Source: Sphingomonas aurantiaca (GTDB lineage: Bacteria > Pseudomonadota > Alphaproteobacteria > Sphingomonadales > Sphingomonadaceae). From it: DNA of 64,000 bases. The notes beneath the pieces are model-generated. The model was not told where the DNA came from and ran no database searches. It saw only the letters and a list, made by a program, of their open reading frames with translations. The position numbers were made by a program, and so were the translations under genes. This document shows positions 38,184 through 46,704 of the stretch, in pieces. How positions within the stretch are numbered: the first letter of the stretch is position 1; the number at the start of each line of letters is the position of its first letter. The DNA lies in assembly GCF_003050705.1 (NCBI RefSeq), contig NZ_QAOG01000001.1, forward strand, positions 541,105 to 605,104, read 5' to 3'.

Positions 38184-39218
38184 CTATCGATTGATGCGCT
38201 GGAGAATTTTGGCGCGCAACCGCCGCGCCGACATCGCATCGAGCGGCGCGAGCTCGCCTTGTGCAGGCTCGGGCAGGTGCGCCCGGGCCTGGTCCGCGGG
38301 ACCGAAGACATAATGGTCGAACATCGCGCGCCATGCCTGCTTCTCGTGATCGGGCCGGTCGCGCAGCGACAACAGGCCGTGGAGCAGCGTGTTCATCGGC
38401 GTATCCATGAACCGCGGCACCGCGTTCCACCAATAGTTGATCATCACGTTGAACGCGTCCAGCGCCTCGACATTGTGCCACCAGAGTGCCGGGTAGAGCA
38501 GCACGTCGCCGGGCTCGAGTTCGGCGACTTCCGCGTGCGCCAGCGCCTCGACGAAGCGCGGGTAGCGGTCGAGATCGGGGGCGCGGAGGTCGACCATGCT
38601 GACGACCTGTCCGCCCGGCGTCGGCTCGAGCGGTCCGGGATAGAGATTGGCGACCTGCTCCGGCGGGAACAGTGTGAAGCGCCGCCGGCCGACGAGGCAG
38701 CACGCCAGGTTGTTCGACATGTCGTAATGCGTCGAGGCGATCGTACGATTGCCGATCCAGATGCTGACCAGCGGGGGGTGCTCGGCGAGCTGCGGGTCGC
38801 CGAACGGCAACGCCGCCTGCGCGCGCAGGCCTGGCAGATACAGATCGATGTCGGTCGAGCCGATATAGATGGTGGGCGCATCCGGATCGTCGAGGGTGGC
38901 GAGGAGCTGATCGAGATAGCCGGACAGCAACCCGCTCTCCCGCCTGAAGTTCAGCGCCGTGCAATCGTCGGCATAGCCGAAGCGGCCGCCGATCGCCGGA
39001 TCGCCCCGATACGCGGTGACCGGACGTCCCCCGTCGAACTGCTTGAGCCACGTCATTGCGGGCGCGGCGCCTTCCAGCCCGACCGCCACCAGCGGCAGGT
39101 CGCGCGCGATCCCGCGCAGGATCACCGGGCGGCCGTCGGCGACCAGATCGGCGACAGGCACGCTGGCCGCGTCCGCGCCTTCGATCACACGCGTGCGGCG
39201 CGTGATACCCGCCATCAT
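38184..39218 (-). CDS. Cupin-like (JmjC-type) domain protein
   Basis: 344 aa. The cupin-like 8 / JmjC fold shows IGNRTIASTHYDMSNN, with the HxD metal pair, AcceptedLVGRRRFTLFPPEQ-like LVGRRRFTLFPPEQ, and LEPGDVLLYPALWWHNVEALD with the distal His. These are the Fe(II) and 2-oxoglutarate binding positions of JmjC-type dioxygenases. Such genes usually lie between sapC and the tryptophan halogenase in this cluster type. I take ATG 39218, just after the SapC stop; TTG 39224 and ATG 39215 are alternatives. Substrate unknown; a protein or peptide target is a reasonable guess. Confidence 0.88.
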   Translation of the reverse strand: MMAGITRRTRVIEGADAASVPVADLVADGRPVILRGIARDLPLVAVGLEGAAPAMTWLKQFDGGRPVTAYRGDPAIGGRFGYADDCTALNFRRESGLLSGYLDQLLATLDDPDAPTIYIGSTDIDLYLPGLRAQAALPFGDPQLAEHPPLVSIWIGNRTIASTHYDMSNNLACCLVGRRRFTLFPPEQVANLYPGPLEPTPGGQVVSMVDLRAPDLDRYPRFVEALAHAEVAELEPGDVLLYPALWWHNVEALDAFNVMINYWWNAVPRFMDTPMNTLLHGLLSLRDRPDHEKQAWRAMFDHYVFGPADQARAHLPEPAQGELAPLDAMSARRLRAKILQRINR

Positions 39219-39220
39219 GC

Positions 39221-39940
39221 TCAACCGATCTCGCTCAGCAGCGGCTGCTTGCGGGCAATCAACTGCTGGATATTGCCGAGCGATGCCGCGGCGAGGATGG
39301 CGAGACGCAGCACGCCCGAGGCATGCAGCCGCTCGAGCGGTTCGCCCGTCAGCGCGGCCATCTGCTCCATGTCGACGACCAGCACGTCGGGAATCGTATA
39401 GCGACGCTCTTCGCTGACATCGACGGTGAGCGTTACCGGCGTCAGGAGCCCGGCCTCGTCGAGCGCGGCATAGGCGGCCGGCGCGGTGTCCATCCCCTCG
39501 TACAGCAGGCGCAACACGCCGGTGACATGATCGAGGTACGGCGTGTTGCCGCCATGTTCGAGGAAGAGCGGCAGGCCGGCATCACCGCCGACGCGCATGT
39601 CGTCGAGATCGACCTGCAGCATCGGCTCGGCGACCGCGTCGCCGGGTGCGCGCACCATCCCGATCGAGAAGGGGCCGCGCTGGTGACTGGCGGGTACATA
39701 GCGGCTCGTCCAATGGTCGTCGGAGAGGTAGAGATTTTCGTCGCGGTCGAGGCCCAGCAGCGCATAGGCCTGCACGCCCTCGTCGCGACGGCGGAAGATA
39801 ATGCCGAATTCGCGCTGCACCTGCTCGAACTCGGCGGGGAAGATCAGCGCCTGGTTGGCGGCGTCGCCAAAGTCGGCGCCCGCGCGCGGGGTGATGCGCA
39901 GATCGGCATGGTCGATATTGTTGATCTGTACGAGGTTCAT
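39221..39940 (-). CDS. SapC family protein
   Basis: 239 aa. The N terminus MNLVQINNIDHADLRI and segments FGDAANQALIFPAEF, VQREFGIIFRR and GPFSIGMVR match the SapC family, named for a Campylobacter S-layer and antimicrobial peptide resistance protein but widespread beside TonB receptors in sphingomonads and Caulobacter. GGAG precedes the ATG. The far upstream extension of the frame is ignored. It opens the SapC-cupin-halogenase unit; stops and starts are nearly contiguous. The function in this context is unsettled. Confidence 0.92.
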   Translation of the reverse strand: MNLVQINNIDHADLRITPRAGADFGDAANQALIFPAEFEQVQREFGIIFRRRDEGVQAYALLGLDRDENLYLSDDHWTSRYVPASHQRGPFSIGMVRAPGDAVAEPMLQVDLDDMRVGGDAGLPLFLEHGGNTPYLDHVTGVLRLLYEGMDTAPAAYAALDEAGLLTPVTLTVDVSEERRYTIPDVLVVDMEQMAALTGEPLERLHASGVLRLAILAAASLGNIQQLIARKQPLLSEIG

Positions 39941-39993
39941 CCGCTCCGGTCCCGCTTTTCTACAAACTCTATCAGCGCGGTGGCGACCGACAA

Positions 39994-40029
39994 AGAAAAA
40001 GGCCGCTGCAGCACGTCGCGGCGGCCTTT
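39994..40029 (-). terminator. Terminator of the TonB receptor gene at 40071
   Basis: Nine-base-pair stem AAAGGCCGC/GCGGCCTTT with a 14-base loop. On the minus strand it runs into a T-rich tract (TTTTTCTTT). It lies 42 bases beyond the receptor stop and 54 bases before the SapC start, so SapC-halogenase expression depends on read-through or a promoter in the gap. Confidence 0.85.
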
Positions 40030-40070
40030 CTCGCGTGTCGGACGTGGACCGAGATCCACGCCCGCAGTCG

Positions 40071-43000
40071 TCAGAAGCGGTAGCGCGCGCCGAGATAGAA
40101 GCGCGGCTTGAGCTCCTGCACATAGACCAGGTTGGTCTCGGTGCGGGCATATTGGCGGAACGGCTCGCTCGTCAGATTGACCGCTTCGAGCGAGACCGAG
40201 AAGTCCTTCGTGACGTCGTAGCTCAGGCTTGCATCCAGGGTCCCGAACGCAGCCGTGAAGAGCGGGTTGCGGTTGGCGCCCTGGTTGGTCGCGGCGAGAT
40301 ATTTGTCGCGCCAGTTATACGACACGCGCGCCGAGATACCGTTCTTGTCGTAGATGGCGGTCAGGTTCGCGCTGTCGCCAAGGCCCGTGAGCGCGAAGAT
40401 GTTGACGTTCGGATCCGCATAGGGGTCCACGTTCACGTCGCCGCTGACCTTGGTGTACGAGGCGGCGAACCCGAAGCCGGTCTGGCCGAAGAAGTTGGTC
40501 CAGGCGATTTCGAAGCCGTGAATATTGGCCTCGCGGTTGTTGATCGGCTCGCTGATCGCAAAGTTGACGAGCGGATCGTTGGAGTCGCCGACCAGGTTCA
40601 CGTCGAGCGCGAGCTTGTTGTAGAACGCCCCGTTGAGCTTACCCGTGGCCGGGTCGAGCGCGCCCTGGAAGGCTGCCGTCGCCGCTGCCCTGTTGCCCGC
40701 ATTCTGCTGGAGCAGCGCGGTGTAGGCGAACAGGTTTTCGTCGGTCTGGGCGATGCCGTTGGAGCGGAGATAGTCCAGCGCCGTACCCGACCGCGACCCT
40801 GCCGCGCCCGACCCCGGATCGCGCAGCCCGAACAGATTGCCGCTCGTCACCTGGTTGCCGACGAAGTTGCGCACGTTCTTGTTGAAGAAGCCGACCGACA
40901 CGAAGCTGGTTGGCTTATAGTACCATTCGACCGACACGTCGAAATTGTCCGACACAAGCGGCAACAGCCCCGGATTCTGTCGCGATGCAGGCGCTGCGCC
41001 CGCACCGAGCGCCGTCGGGCGGTTCGGTGCGTTTGCGGAGACCGAAGCGAACAGATTGCCGTAGTCGGCCCGCGCGAGCGTTCGGCTGAACGAGGTGCGC
41101 GCGACCACATTGTCGAGCACCTCGATGTTGAAGTCGAGCGAGGGCAGCAGGTTGTCGTAACTCGCCTTGACGTTCACCGCGCCGCCGGCGGCGCCGCCAA
41201 GGACCGCGAAGTCGTTGTCCGACTGCCATTCCAGCGCGGTCGGGATTGACTGAAGCGCCAGCGAATTGACCCTGGTCTGCTCGTAGCGCGCGCCGATCAG
41301 CGCGTTCGCACGGCGCCCGCCAATGTCGCCGGTCCAGTTCAGCTGGCCATAGACCGCCCAGGTCTTCTCGCCGACCGTATCGTCCGATGAACCCTGCAAG
41401 ACCCGGCCACGCCCGGGGACGTTCGCGTAATAGGGCCCGAAAACGTTGAGCAGGTCGACCGCGTCCCCACGGAACGCGACCAGTGCCGAACCGGTCGACG
41501 CCGGATCGAACTTGTCGAATTTGCAGGTCAGGCAATAGGTGCTGACGAGGTCGCCCGCGAGCTGGCTGACGAGCCCGGTGTCGGTGATGCCCCAGTCGCC
41601 CAGCAGCTGCTGCGTGTTGGAACTGGCCGAGCGGGTCTTAGCATCGACATAGTTGCCGCCGAACACGAAGCGGCTCTCATTGCCCAGATCCCAGCCCAGT
41701 TCCGCGTTGAACTGGTTGACCCGCGATTCCTGCTCCGAGAAGATTTCGCGAGCGATCTGCGTACCCATATCGCCGATGTCGAGGATGTTGTTGCAATTGC
41801 CACCACGGCCGCCGTTGGTGGCGTTGCAGTCGTTCAGCGTTTCCGACTGTTGCGGGAAGCCGCTGGTGAAGTCGACCTTGTGGGTCGCGCGGACCGGGGC
41901 GCCGATCGAGATCGTCGTTGCCGACGTGCCGTTCGCATTGTCCGGATCGGTGGTCGATTTCGAATGGTTTGCGTCGAGCTTCAGCGACAGGACGTCGGTG
42001 AAGTTCCACTTCAGATTGCCGCCGAACGAGTACAACTCGGTCTTCGTGGCGAAGCGCTGCTGCTCGTATCCCTTGTCCGCCTGCTTCGACTCCGCCAGGA
42101 TCACGGCGGACTGCATCTGCTTGTTGTCGTCGAACGTGATTTCGGTGAAGGGCCGCTGGAACCAGTTGGTCTGTTCGCTGCGCTCGTCGCTCAGCTTGTT
42201 CCGGGCGTACAGGCCGTCGATCGTGATCTCGAGACGGTCGGTCGGCTTGAACTGGATGTTCGCCTGGCCATTGAGCCGCTCGCGACGGTTCTCGGAGAAC
42301 TGGTACCGGCTGTCGTTCGGGATCTGCACATAGGGCGTGGTCGGCGAGTTCGTGATCTTGGTCGCCGCATCCGTGTACACGCCGTTGCGTGCCAAGACAT
42401 CGGCCACCGGCACGATGTTCCAATAGTTCGGATTGGACTGGACCGACGTCGATTCGCGCAGCTGGTAGCTGCCGAAGACGTTGACGCCGAAGGTCTCGCT
42501 CGGATTCTTCCAGTTGATCAGACCTGACAGTTCGGGCGTGACCTTTTTGAGGTTGGCCTCGGCATTCTCCACCGAGCGGTCATACAGTGCCTTGGCGCCG
42601 ATCGAACCCGACAGGCCGTCCTCGCGCGCGTCGAGCGGGCGGCGGGTCACGACGTTGATCGCCGCGCCGATGCCGCCCGACGGGATGTTCGCCCGGCCGG
42701 TCTTGTAGACCTCGAGCGTGGCGACGCCTTCGGATGCGAGGTTCTGGAAGTCGAATGAGCGGCCGGTACCGACGGCGAAGGCGTTGCCGGTGCTGGTATC
42801 GATGCTTGTCGACGCGAGCTGGCGACCGTTCAGCGTCACGAGGTTGAAGCCGCCGCTGAACCCGCGGACCGCGACCTGAGAACCTTCGCCATTGGCGCGC
42901 GTGATCGACACGCCGGTGATCCGCTGCAGCGATTCCGCCAGGTTGGTGTCGGGAAACTTGCCGATATCCTCGGCCGAGATCGCGTCGACGACGCCTGCGG

Positions 43001-43265
43001 AATTGCGCTTGATGTCGATGGCGCGATTGAGACTGGCCCGGATGCCGGTGACGACGATATCCTCGGTCGTGCCGGCCGTGCTGTCACCGGGTGTCCCGGA
43101 GGGGGCCGCCGTCGACTGGCCGGTCTGCTGCACGGCAATGGATTGATCGACCTGGCCGGTTGGCGCGGTACCCGTCTGCGCGATGGCGGCGCTCGATGCC
43201 GCGAGGCCTGCCATGACCGCGATGGTCGATACCGAATGCGCGAGCGCGCGCGGAACTGTGATCAT
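40071..43265 (-). CDS. TonB-dependent outer-membrane receptor (halogenase-cluster type)
   Basis: 1064 aa. A signal peptide ends near AIAQT and a Gln/Ser/Thr linker follows. The plug begins EDIVVTGIRASLNRAID and contains the markers of the large sphingomonad/Caulobacter receptor family: VDAISAEDIGKFPDTNLAES, LQRITGVSITRANGEGSQ and VAVRGFSGGFNLVTLNGRQ. The barrel ends KPRFYLGARYRF. Close relatives are often linked to polysaccharide or oligosaccharide use, and their genes are repeatedly found with sapC, cupin-like and halogenase genes, as here. GGGAGGA lies before the ATG. A sigma-70-like promoter candidate is at 43334-43361. Confidence 0.96.
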   Translation of the reverse strand: MITVPRALAHSVSTIAVMAGLAASSAAIAQTGTAPTGQVDQSIAVQQTGQSTAAPSGTPGDSTAGTTEDIVVTGIRASLNRAIDIKRNSAGVVDAISAEDIGKFPDTNLAESLQRITGVSITRANGEGSQVAVRGFSGGFNLVTLNGRQLASTSIDTSTGNAFAVGTGRSFDFQNLASEGVATLEVYKTGRANIPSGGIGAAINVVTRRPLDAREDGLSGSIGAKALYDRSVENAEANLKKVTPELSGLINWKNPSETFGVNVFGSYQLRESTSVQSNPNYWNIVPVADVLARNGVYTDAATKITNSPTTPYVQIPNDSRYQFSENRRERLNGQANIQFKPTDRLEITIDGLYARNKLSDERSEQTNWFQRPFTEITFDDNKQMQSAVILAESKQADKGYEQQRFATKTELYSFGGNLKWNFTDVLSLKLDANHSKSTTDPDNANGTSATTISIGAPVRATHKVDFTSGFPQQSETLNDCNATNGGRGGNCNNILDIGDMGTQIAREIFSEQESRVNQFNAELGWDLGNESRFVFGGNYVDAKTRSASSNTQQLLGDWGITDTGLVSQLAGDLVSTYCLTCKFDKFDPASTGSALVAFRGDAVDLLNVFGPYYANVPGRGRVLQGSSDDTVGEKTWAVYGQLNWTGDIGGRRANALIGARYEQTRVNSLALQSIPTALEWQSDNDFAVLGGAAGGAVNVKASYDNLLPSLDFNIEVLDNVVARTSFSRTLARADYGNLFASVSANAPNRPTALGAGAAPASRQNPGLLPLVSDNFDVSVEWYYKPTSFVSVGFFNKNVRNFVGNQVTSGNLFGLRDPGSGAAGSRSGTALDYLRSNGIAQTDENLFAYTALLQQNAGNRAAATAAFQGALDPATGKLNGAFYNKLALDVNLVGDSNDPLVNFAISEPINNREANIHGFEIAWTNFFGQTGFGFAASYTKVSGDVNVDPYADPNVNIFALTGLGDSANLTAIYDKNGISARVSYNWRDKYLAATNQGANRNPLFTAAFGTLDASLSYDVTKDFSVSLEAVNLTSEPFRQYARTETNLVYVQELKPRFYLGARYRF

Positions 43266-43813
43266 AAATCCTCCCCCGATACCCGGCCGCCCTAATCAGA
43301 CCGGAATGCACACGGTCGTTGCCGCGCATGATAAGGCTACCATTGGGTGGGGCAGTGTCAACATCGGAAACATGGGGGGCGACCTGCGCTTTAACCGAAA
43401 GTTATTTGGGTTAATCGTCGGAACGAGAAAAGCGTGTTTGATTCCATAATTTTAGGCGTGGTCGTGCTGCTCGGCTTCTACGCAGGAGCAGCGAGACCCT
43501 TCGCGATTTCCTACGAACATTTGCAACGTGTGACATCGTGGGCACTATTACGGCCCGACCGTGATTGATCCACGTAAAGAGCGTCATCTAGTCTGAGTCG
43601 GTAGGCCGCAGACGCTATTTATTCATCTTGTCGTTCGATACTGCGCTTCTTCGTCGGAAAGGTGGTAGCGGTACAGGGCGGGTCCGTCATGGGAGCGCCG
43701 CGATCGCGTACGTCGTCCCCGCCGCTCTATGGCGCTGCGTCGGGAGCTAGGGATCACCCCATGTCGGTGGCGCAACAGCGTTCCAACGAACCGCACAGCC
43801 TCGCCCGCGACTT
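43266..43813. other. Intergenic region between TonB receptor and aldehyde dehydrogenase genes
   Basis: 548 bases. The first hundred contain the receptor promoter candidate. The rest, into the 3' end of the aldehyde dehydrogenase gene, has no gene, terminator or RNA that I can support. Confidence 0.45.
43334..43361 (-). promoter_or_regulatory. Sigma-70-like promoter candidate for the TonB receptor
   Basis: On the minus strand TTGACA (43361-43356) is followed after 16 bases by TAGCCT (43339-43334), about 70 bases before the ATG. The -35 box is perfect and the -10 box weak. The half-site ATGGTAGC within the spacer resembles LacI-type operator halves, but no full palindrome is present. Confidence 0.5.
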
Positions 43814-45238
43814 TTACCGGGTGGCGCCGATCGGCTTCAGCCCTGCGAGCACGCGCATCGTCAGTCGCGCGGTCGCCCCCCATGGCGGCCCGAGACGTTC
43901 AAACATAGTGATCGGCCCCGCCTTGTGCACGGCGCGCGCGTGACTGAACCGGAGGAAGCCGTCATGGCCGTGATACGCGCCCATGCCGCTGGCGCCGATC
44001 CCGCCAAAGGGCAGGCTGTGCTGGGCGACGTGGAGCAACGTGCTGTTGATCGTGACGCCGCCCGACGTCGCGCTGTCGAGGATCCTGCGCTGCATCGCGG
44101 CGCCATCGGCGAAGCAATACAGCGCGAGCGGGCGCGGCCGCGCACGTACGAAGGCCATTGCCGAGTCGAGCGTAGCATAGGGCTTTACCGGCAGGACCGG
44201 GCCGAAGATCTCCTCGCGCATCAGCGTGCAGTCGTCGGGCGCGCCGAGCACGACCGTCGGGGCGATACGGCGCCCGGTGGGTGGCGGCGACGGATGCGTG
44301 AGGATCTCGGCGCCGCCGCGCCGCGCCTCCTCGATCGCGTCGACCAGCCGCCGATGGTGCCGCGCGTCGATGATGTTGCTGTAGTCGCCATTGCCCTCGA
44401 TCGTCCGATAGCGCTGGAACGCCGCGGACAGCACGGAGTCGGCAAAGTGTCGTGCCGAGGCTGCCGGGACCAGCGCGTAATCGGGCGCGACGCAGGTCTG
44501 GCCGGCGTTGAGATAGCGACCAAAGGCGATCGACCTGGCGGCGCGGTCGATCGCAAAATCGGGGGCGACGATCGCGGGCGACTTGCCGCCGAGTTCGAGC
44601 GTCACGGGCGTCAGATGGTCGGCGGCGGCGCGCAGGATATGGCGACCGACATTGGTCGATCCGGTGAAGACGAGATGATCGAGCGGCAGTCCCGACAGTG
44701 CCTGCGACACCGCGACGTCGCCCGGCACGACGGTCAGGCGGTCCGCGTCGAACCGCTCGGCCACCAGACGCGCGAGTAACGCGGCAAAGGCGGGGGATGC
44801 TTCGGACGGCTTGATCAGCACCCGGTTGCCCGCGGCCAGCGCGTCGATCGTGGGCCCCAGCGTCAGGAACAGCGGGTAGTTCCACGGCGCGATCACGCCG
44901 ACGACGCCGAGCGGTTCGTGGCGGACCCAGGCGCGGCCCGGTTGCAGGCTGAGGTCGACGCGACGTGGCGCGTCGCGCATCCACCGCGTCAGACGCGATC
45001 GCGTGTGGCCGATCGCCGTCACCAGCGGCACGATCTCGAGGATATCCGTTTCGGCCTGCGACCGCCCGCCGAAATCGTCGGAGATCGCGCGCACCAACGC
45101 GGCGCGCCCGTCGATCAACAAGCCGCGCAGCGAGTCGAGCAGCGCCTGGCGGACCGGCGCACTCGCCGCCGCCTGGTCCCGCGAGGCGCGGTGTTGACGA
45201 TCGAAAGCGGTGTGCAACGCCTGCAGGTCGGGGGTCAT
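43814..45238 (-). CDS. Coniferyl-aldehyde-dehydrogenase-type NAD(P) aldehyde dehydrogenase
   Basis: 474 aa. Catalytic motifs are complete: VTLELGGKSPAIV with the general-base Glu and YLNAGQTCVAPDY with the nucleophilic Cys. APWNYPLFLTLGP is the cofactor-binding Asn region and EEIFGPVLPV is a conserved late motif. The C-terminal half with GASGMGAYHGHDGFLRFSH is typical of the coniferyl aldehyde dehydrogenase branch (CalB-like), which oxidises aromatic or long-chain aldehydes. It is divergent from the PLP-enzyme operon at 45394, with 155 bases between, so it may belong to the same pathway. It is a single gene on its strand. Confidence 0.92.
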   Translation of the reverse strand: MTPDLQALHTAFDRQHRASRDQAAASAPVRQALLDSLRGLLIDGRAALVRAISDDFGGRSQAETDILEIVPLVTAIGHTRSRLTRWMRDAPRRVDLSLQPGRAWVRHEPLGVVGVIAPWNYPLFLTLGPTIDALAAGNRVLIKPSEASPAFAALLARLVAERFDADRLTVVPGDVAVSQALSGLPLDHLVFTGSTNVGRHILRAAADHLTPVTLELGGKSPAIVAPDFAIDRAARSIAFGRYLNAGQTCVAPDYALVPAASARHFADSVLSAAFQRYRTIEGNGDYSNIIDARHHRRLVDAIEEARRGGAEILTHPSPPPTGRRIAPTVVLGAPDDCTLMREEIFGPVLPVKPYATLDSAMAFVRARPRPLALYCFADGAAMQRRILDSATSGGVTINSTLLHVAQHSLPFGGIGASGMGAYHGHDGFLRFSHARAVHKAGPITMFERLGPPWGATARLTMRVLAGLKPIGATR

Positions 45239-45393
45239 GGCAATCCTCTCGAACGTGGCCGCTTCGGCGGCGTCCCGAGATTCTATTGCGCGTCAAATCG
45301 CATAACAAGAGCAATGCTCATATTTAGGTGTAGCAAGGTTCTAAAACGCTGATAGGATGATCGCATCGACTCGCCAAAGAGGTCGGTGGAACG

Positions 45394-46644
45394 ATGGGGA
45401 GCAGCACGATGGTCAACCGCGACACGGTGCCGACAGCAAGCGCTGTAGCGTCGACTCTCGATCCTTATCGGCGCTTCGCGACCGCGCTGTCGGGACTGCG
45501 GCTTCCTGCCGCGTTCGTCGATCTCGACGCGATCGACCGCAACGGCGAACGGCTGGGCGCGCGGGCGCAGGGTGTGCCCGTCCGCCTCGTCACCAAGTCG
45601 ATCCGCTCGGTCGCGATGCTCCGGTATTTGCTCGACCGTTTCCCTTATCTGCAGGGCTTGCTGTGCTTCTCGCCGGCCGAGGCGGCATGGCTCGCGTCGC
45701 AGGGGTTCGACGATCTCGTTATCGCCTATCCGACGGTCGAGCCCAGCGAGATCGCGCTCGTTGCGGCGGCGGTGCGCGGCGGTGCGTCGATCACGCTGAT
45801 GGTCGATCATGCCGATCAGCTCGACGTCATCGATCGCTGTGCGGCGGCGGCGGGGACGACGCTGCCCGTGGCGATCGACATGGATGCCTCGACCAGCTTT
45901 CCGGGCCTGCACTTCGGAGTCTATCGGTCGCCGGTGGCGACGGCCGAGGCGGCGCTCGCGCTGGCCGCGGCGATCGCACGACGGCCGCATCTCCGGCTCG
46001 ACGGCGTGATGGGCTATGAGGGGCAGATCGCCGGGCTCAACGACGCGGTTCCCGGCCAGGCGGTGCGCAACCGCATCATCCGGACGCTCAAGGCGCGATC
46101 GATCCGTGACGTCCATCGGCGGCGCGGCGCGATCGTCGCGGCGCTCACCGCCGCGGGGCATCGGCTGCGCTTCGTCAACGGCGGCGGCACCGGCAGCTTC
46201 GAGAGCACCGCGCGCGATCCGAGCGTCACCGAGCTGGCGGCGGGATCGGGCTTCTACCTGCCGGGGTTGTTCGACCATTATGCCGTCGATCTCGGCGAGC
46301 CCGCGGCGGGGTTTGCGCTGCCGGTGACGCGTCGCCCGGCGCCGGGGATCGTCACCTGTGCGGGCGGCGGCTATCCCGCGTCCGGCCCGATCGGTCCGGA
46401 TCGCCTGCCCAAGCCGTGGTTGCCGGCGGGCACCACGCTGATCGAGAACGAGGGCGGCGGCGAGGTGCAGACGCCCGTCCGGCTCGACACCGCCGATGCG
46501 CTGCCGCTCGGAGCACCCGTCTTCTTTCGTCATGCCAAGGCCGGCGAGCTCTGCGAGCGGTTCGACACGCTGCTGCTCGTTCGCGGCGATGCCATCGTCG
46601 ACCGCGTCGCGACCTATCGCGGCGACGGACGCTGCTTCTTCTGA
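45394..46644 (+). CDS. PLP-dependent amino acid deaminase/aldolase (alanine racemase N-terminal / D-serine dehydratase-like)
   Basis: 416 aa. Fold-type III barrel with the PLP Lys in VRLVTKSIRSVAML, a DMDAS segment after a beta strand, and GGGTGSFESTARD as phosphate-binding loop. The C-terminal beta domain ends FFRHAKAGELCERFDTLLLV, where His and Cys occupy the zinc-ligand positions of D-serine dehydratase and D-threonine aldolase relatives. Likely reactions are elimination from, or retro-aldol cleavage of, a hydroxy amino acid; the substrate is unknown. Alternative ATG 45409 has GGGGAG seven bases upstream and may be the true start. It leads the operon running to 51397. Confidence 0.85.
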   Translation: MGSSTMVNRDTVPTASAVASTLDPYRRFATALSGLRLPAAFVDLDAIDRNGERLGARAQGVPVRLVTKSIRSVAMLRYLLDRFPYLQGLLCFSPAEAAWLASQGFDDLVIAYPTVEPSEIALVAAAVRGGASITLMVDHADQLDVIDRCAAAAGTTLPVAIDMDASTSFPGLHFGVYRSPVATAEAALALAAAIARRPHLRLDGVMGYEGQIAGLNDAVPGQAVRNRIIRTLKARSIRDVHRRRGAIVAALTAAGHRLRFVNGGGTGSFESTARDPSVTELAAGSGFYLPGLFDHYAVDLGEPAAGFALPVTRRPAPGIVTCAGGGYPASGPIGPDRLPKPWLPAGTTLIENEGGGEVQTPVRLDTADALPLGAPVFFRHAKAGELCERFDTLLLVRGDAIVDRVATYRGDGRCFF

Positions 46645-46704
46645 CCTTCAAACACAGGCGGGCCGTCGACCGGACCCGCGAGGACTGACGCCAACGCAAA
46701 GGGG

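Noticed and set aside
43662..43943. 93-codon plus-strand frame before and into the aldehyde dehydrogenase gene
   Set aside because: It overlaps the 3' end of the dehydrogenase antisense, and its translation has no recognisable features.
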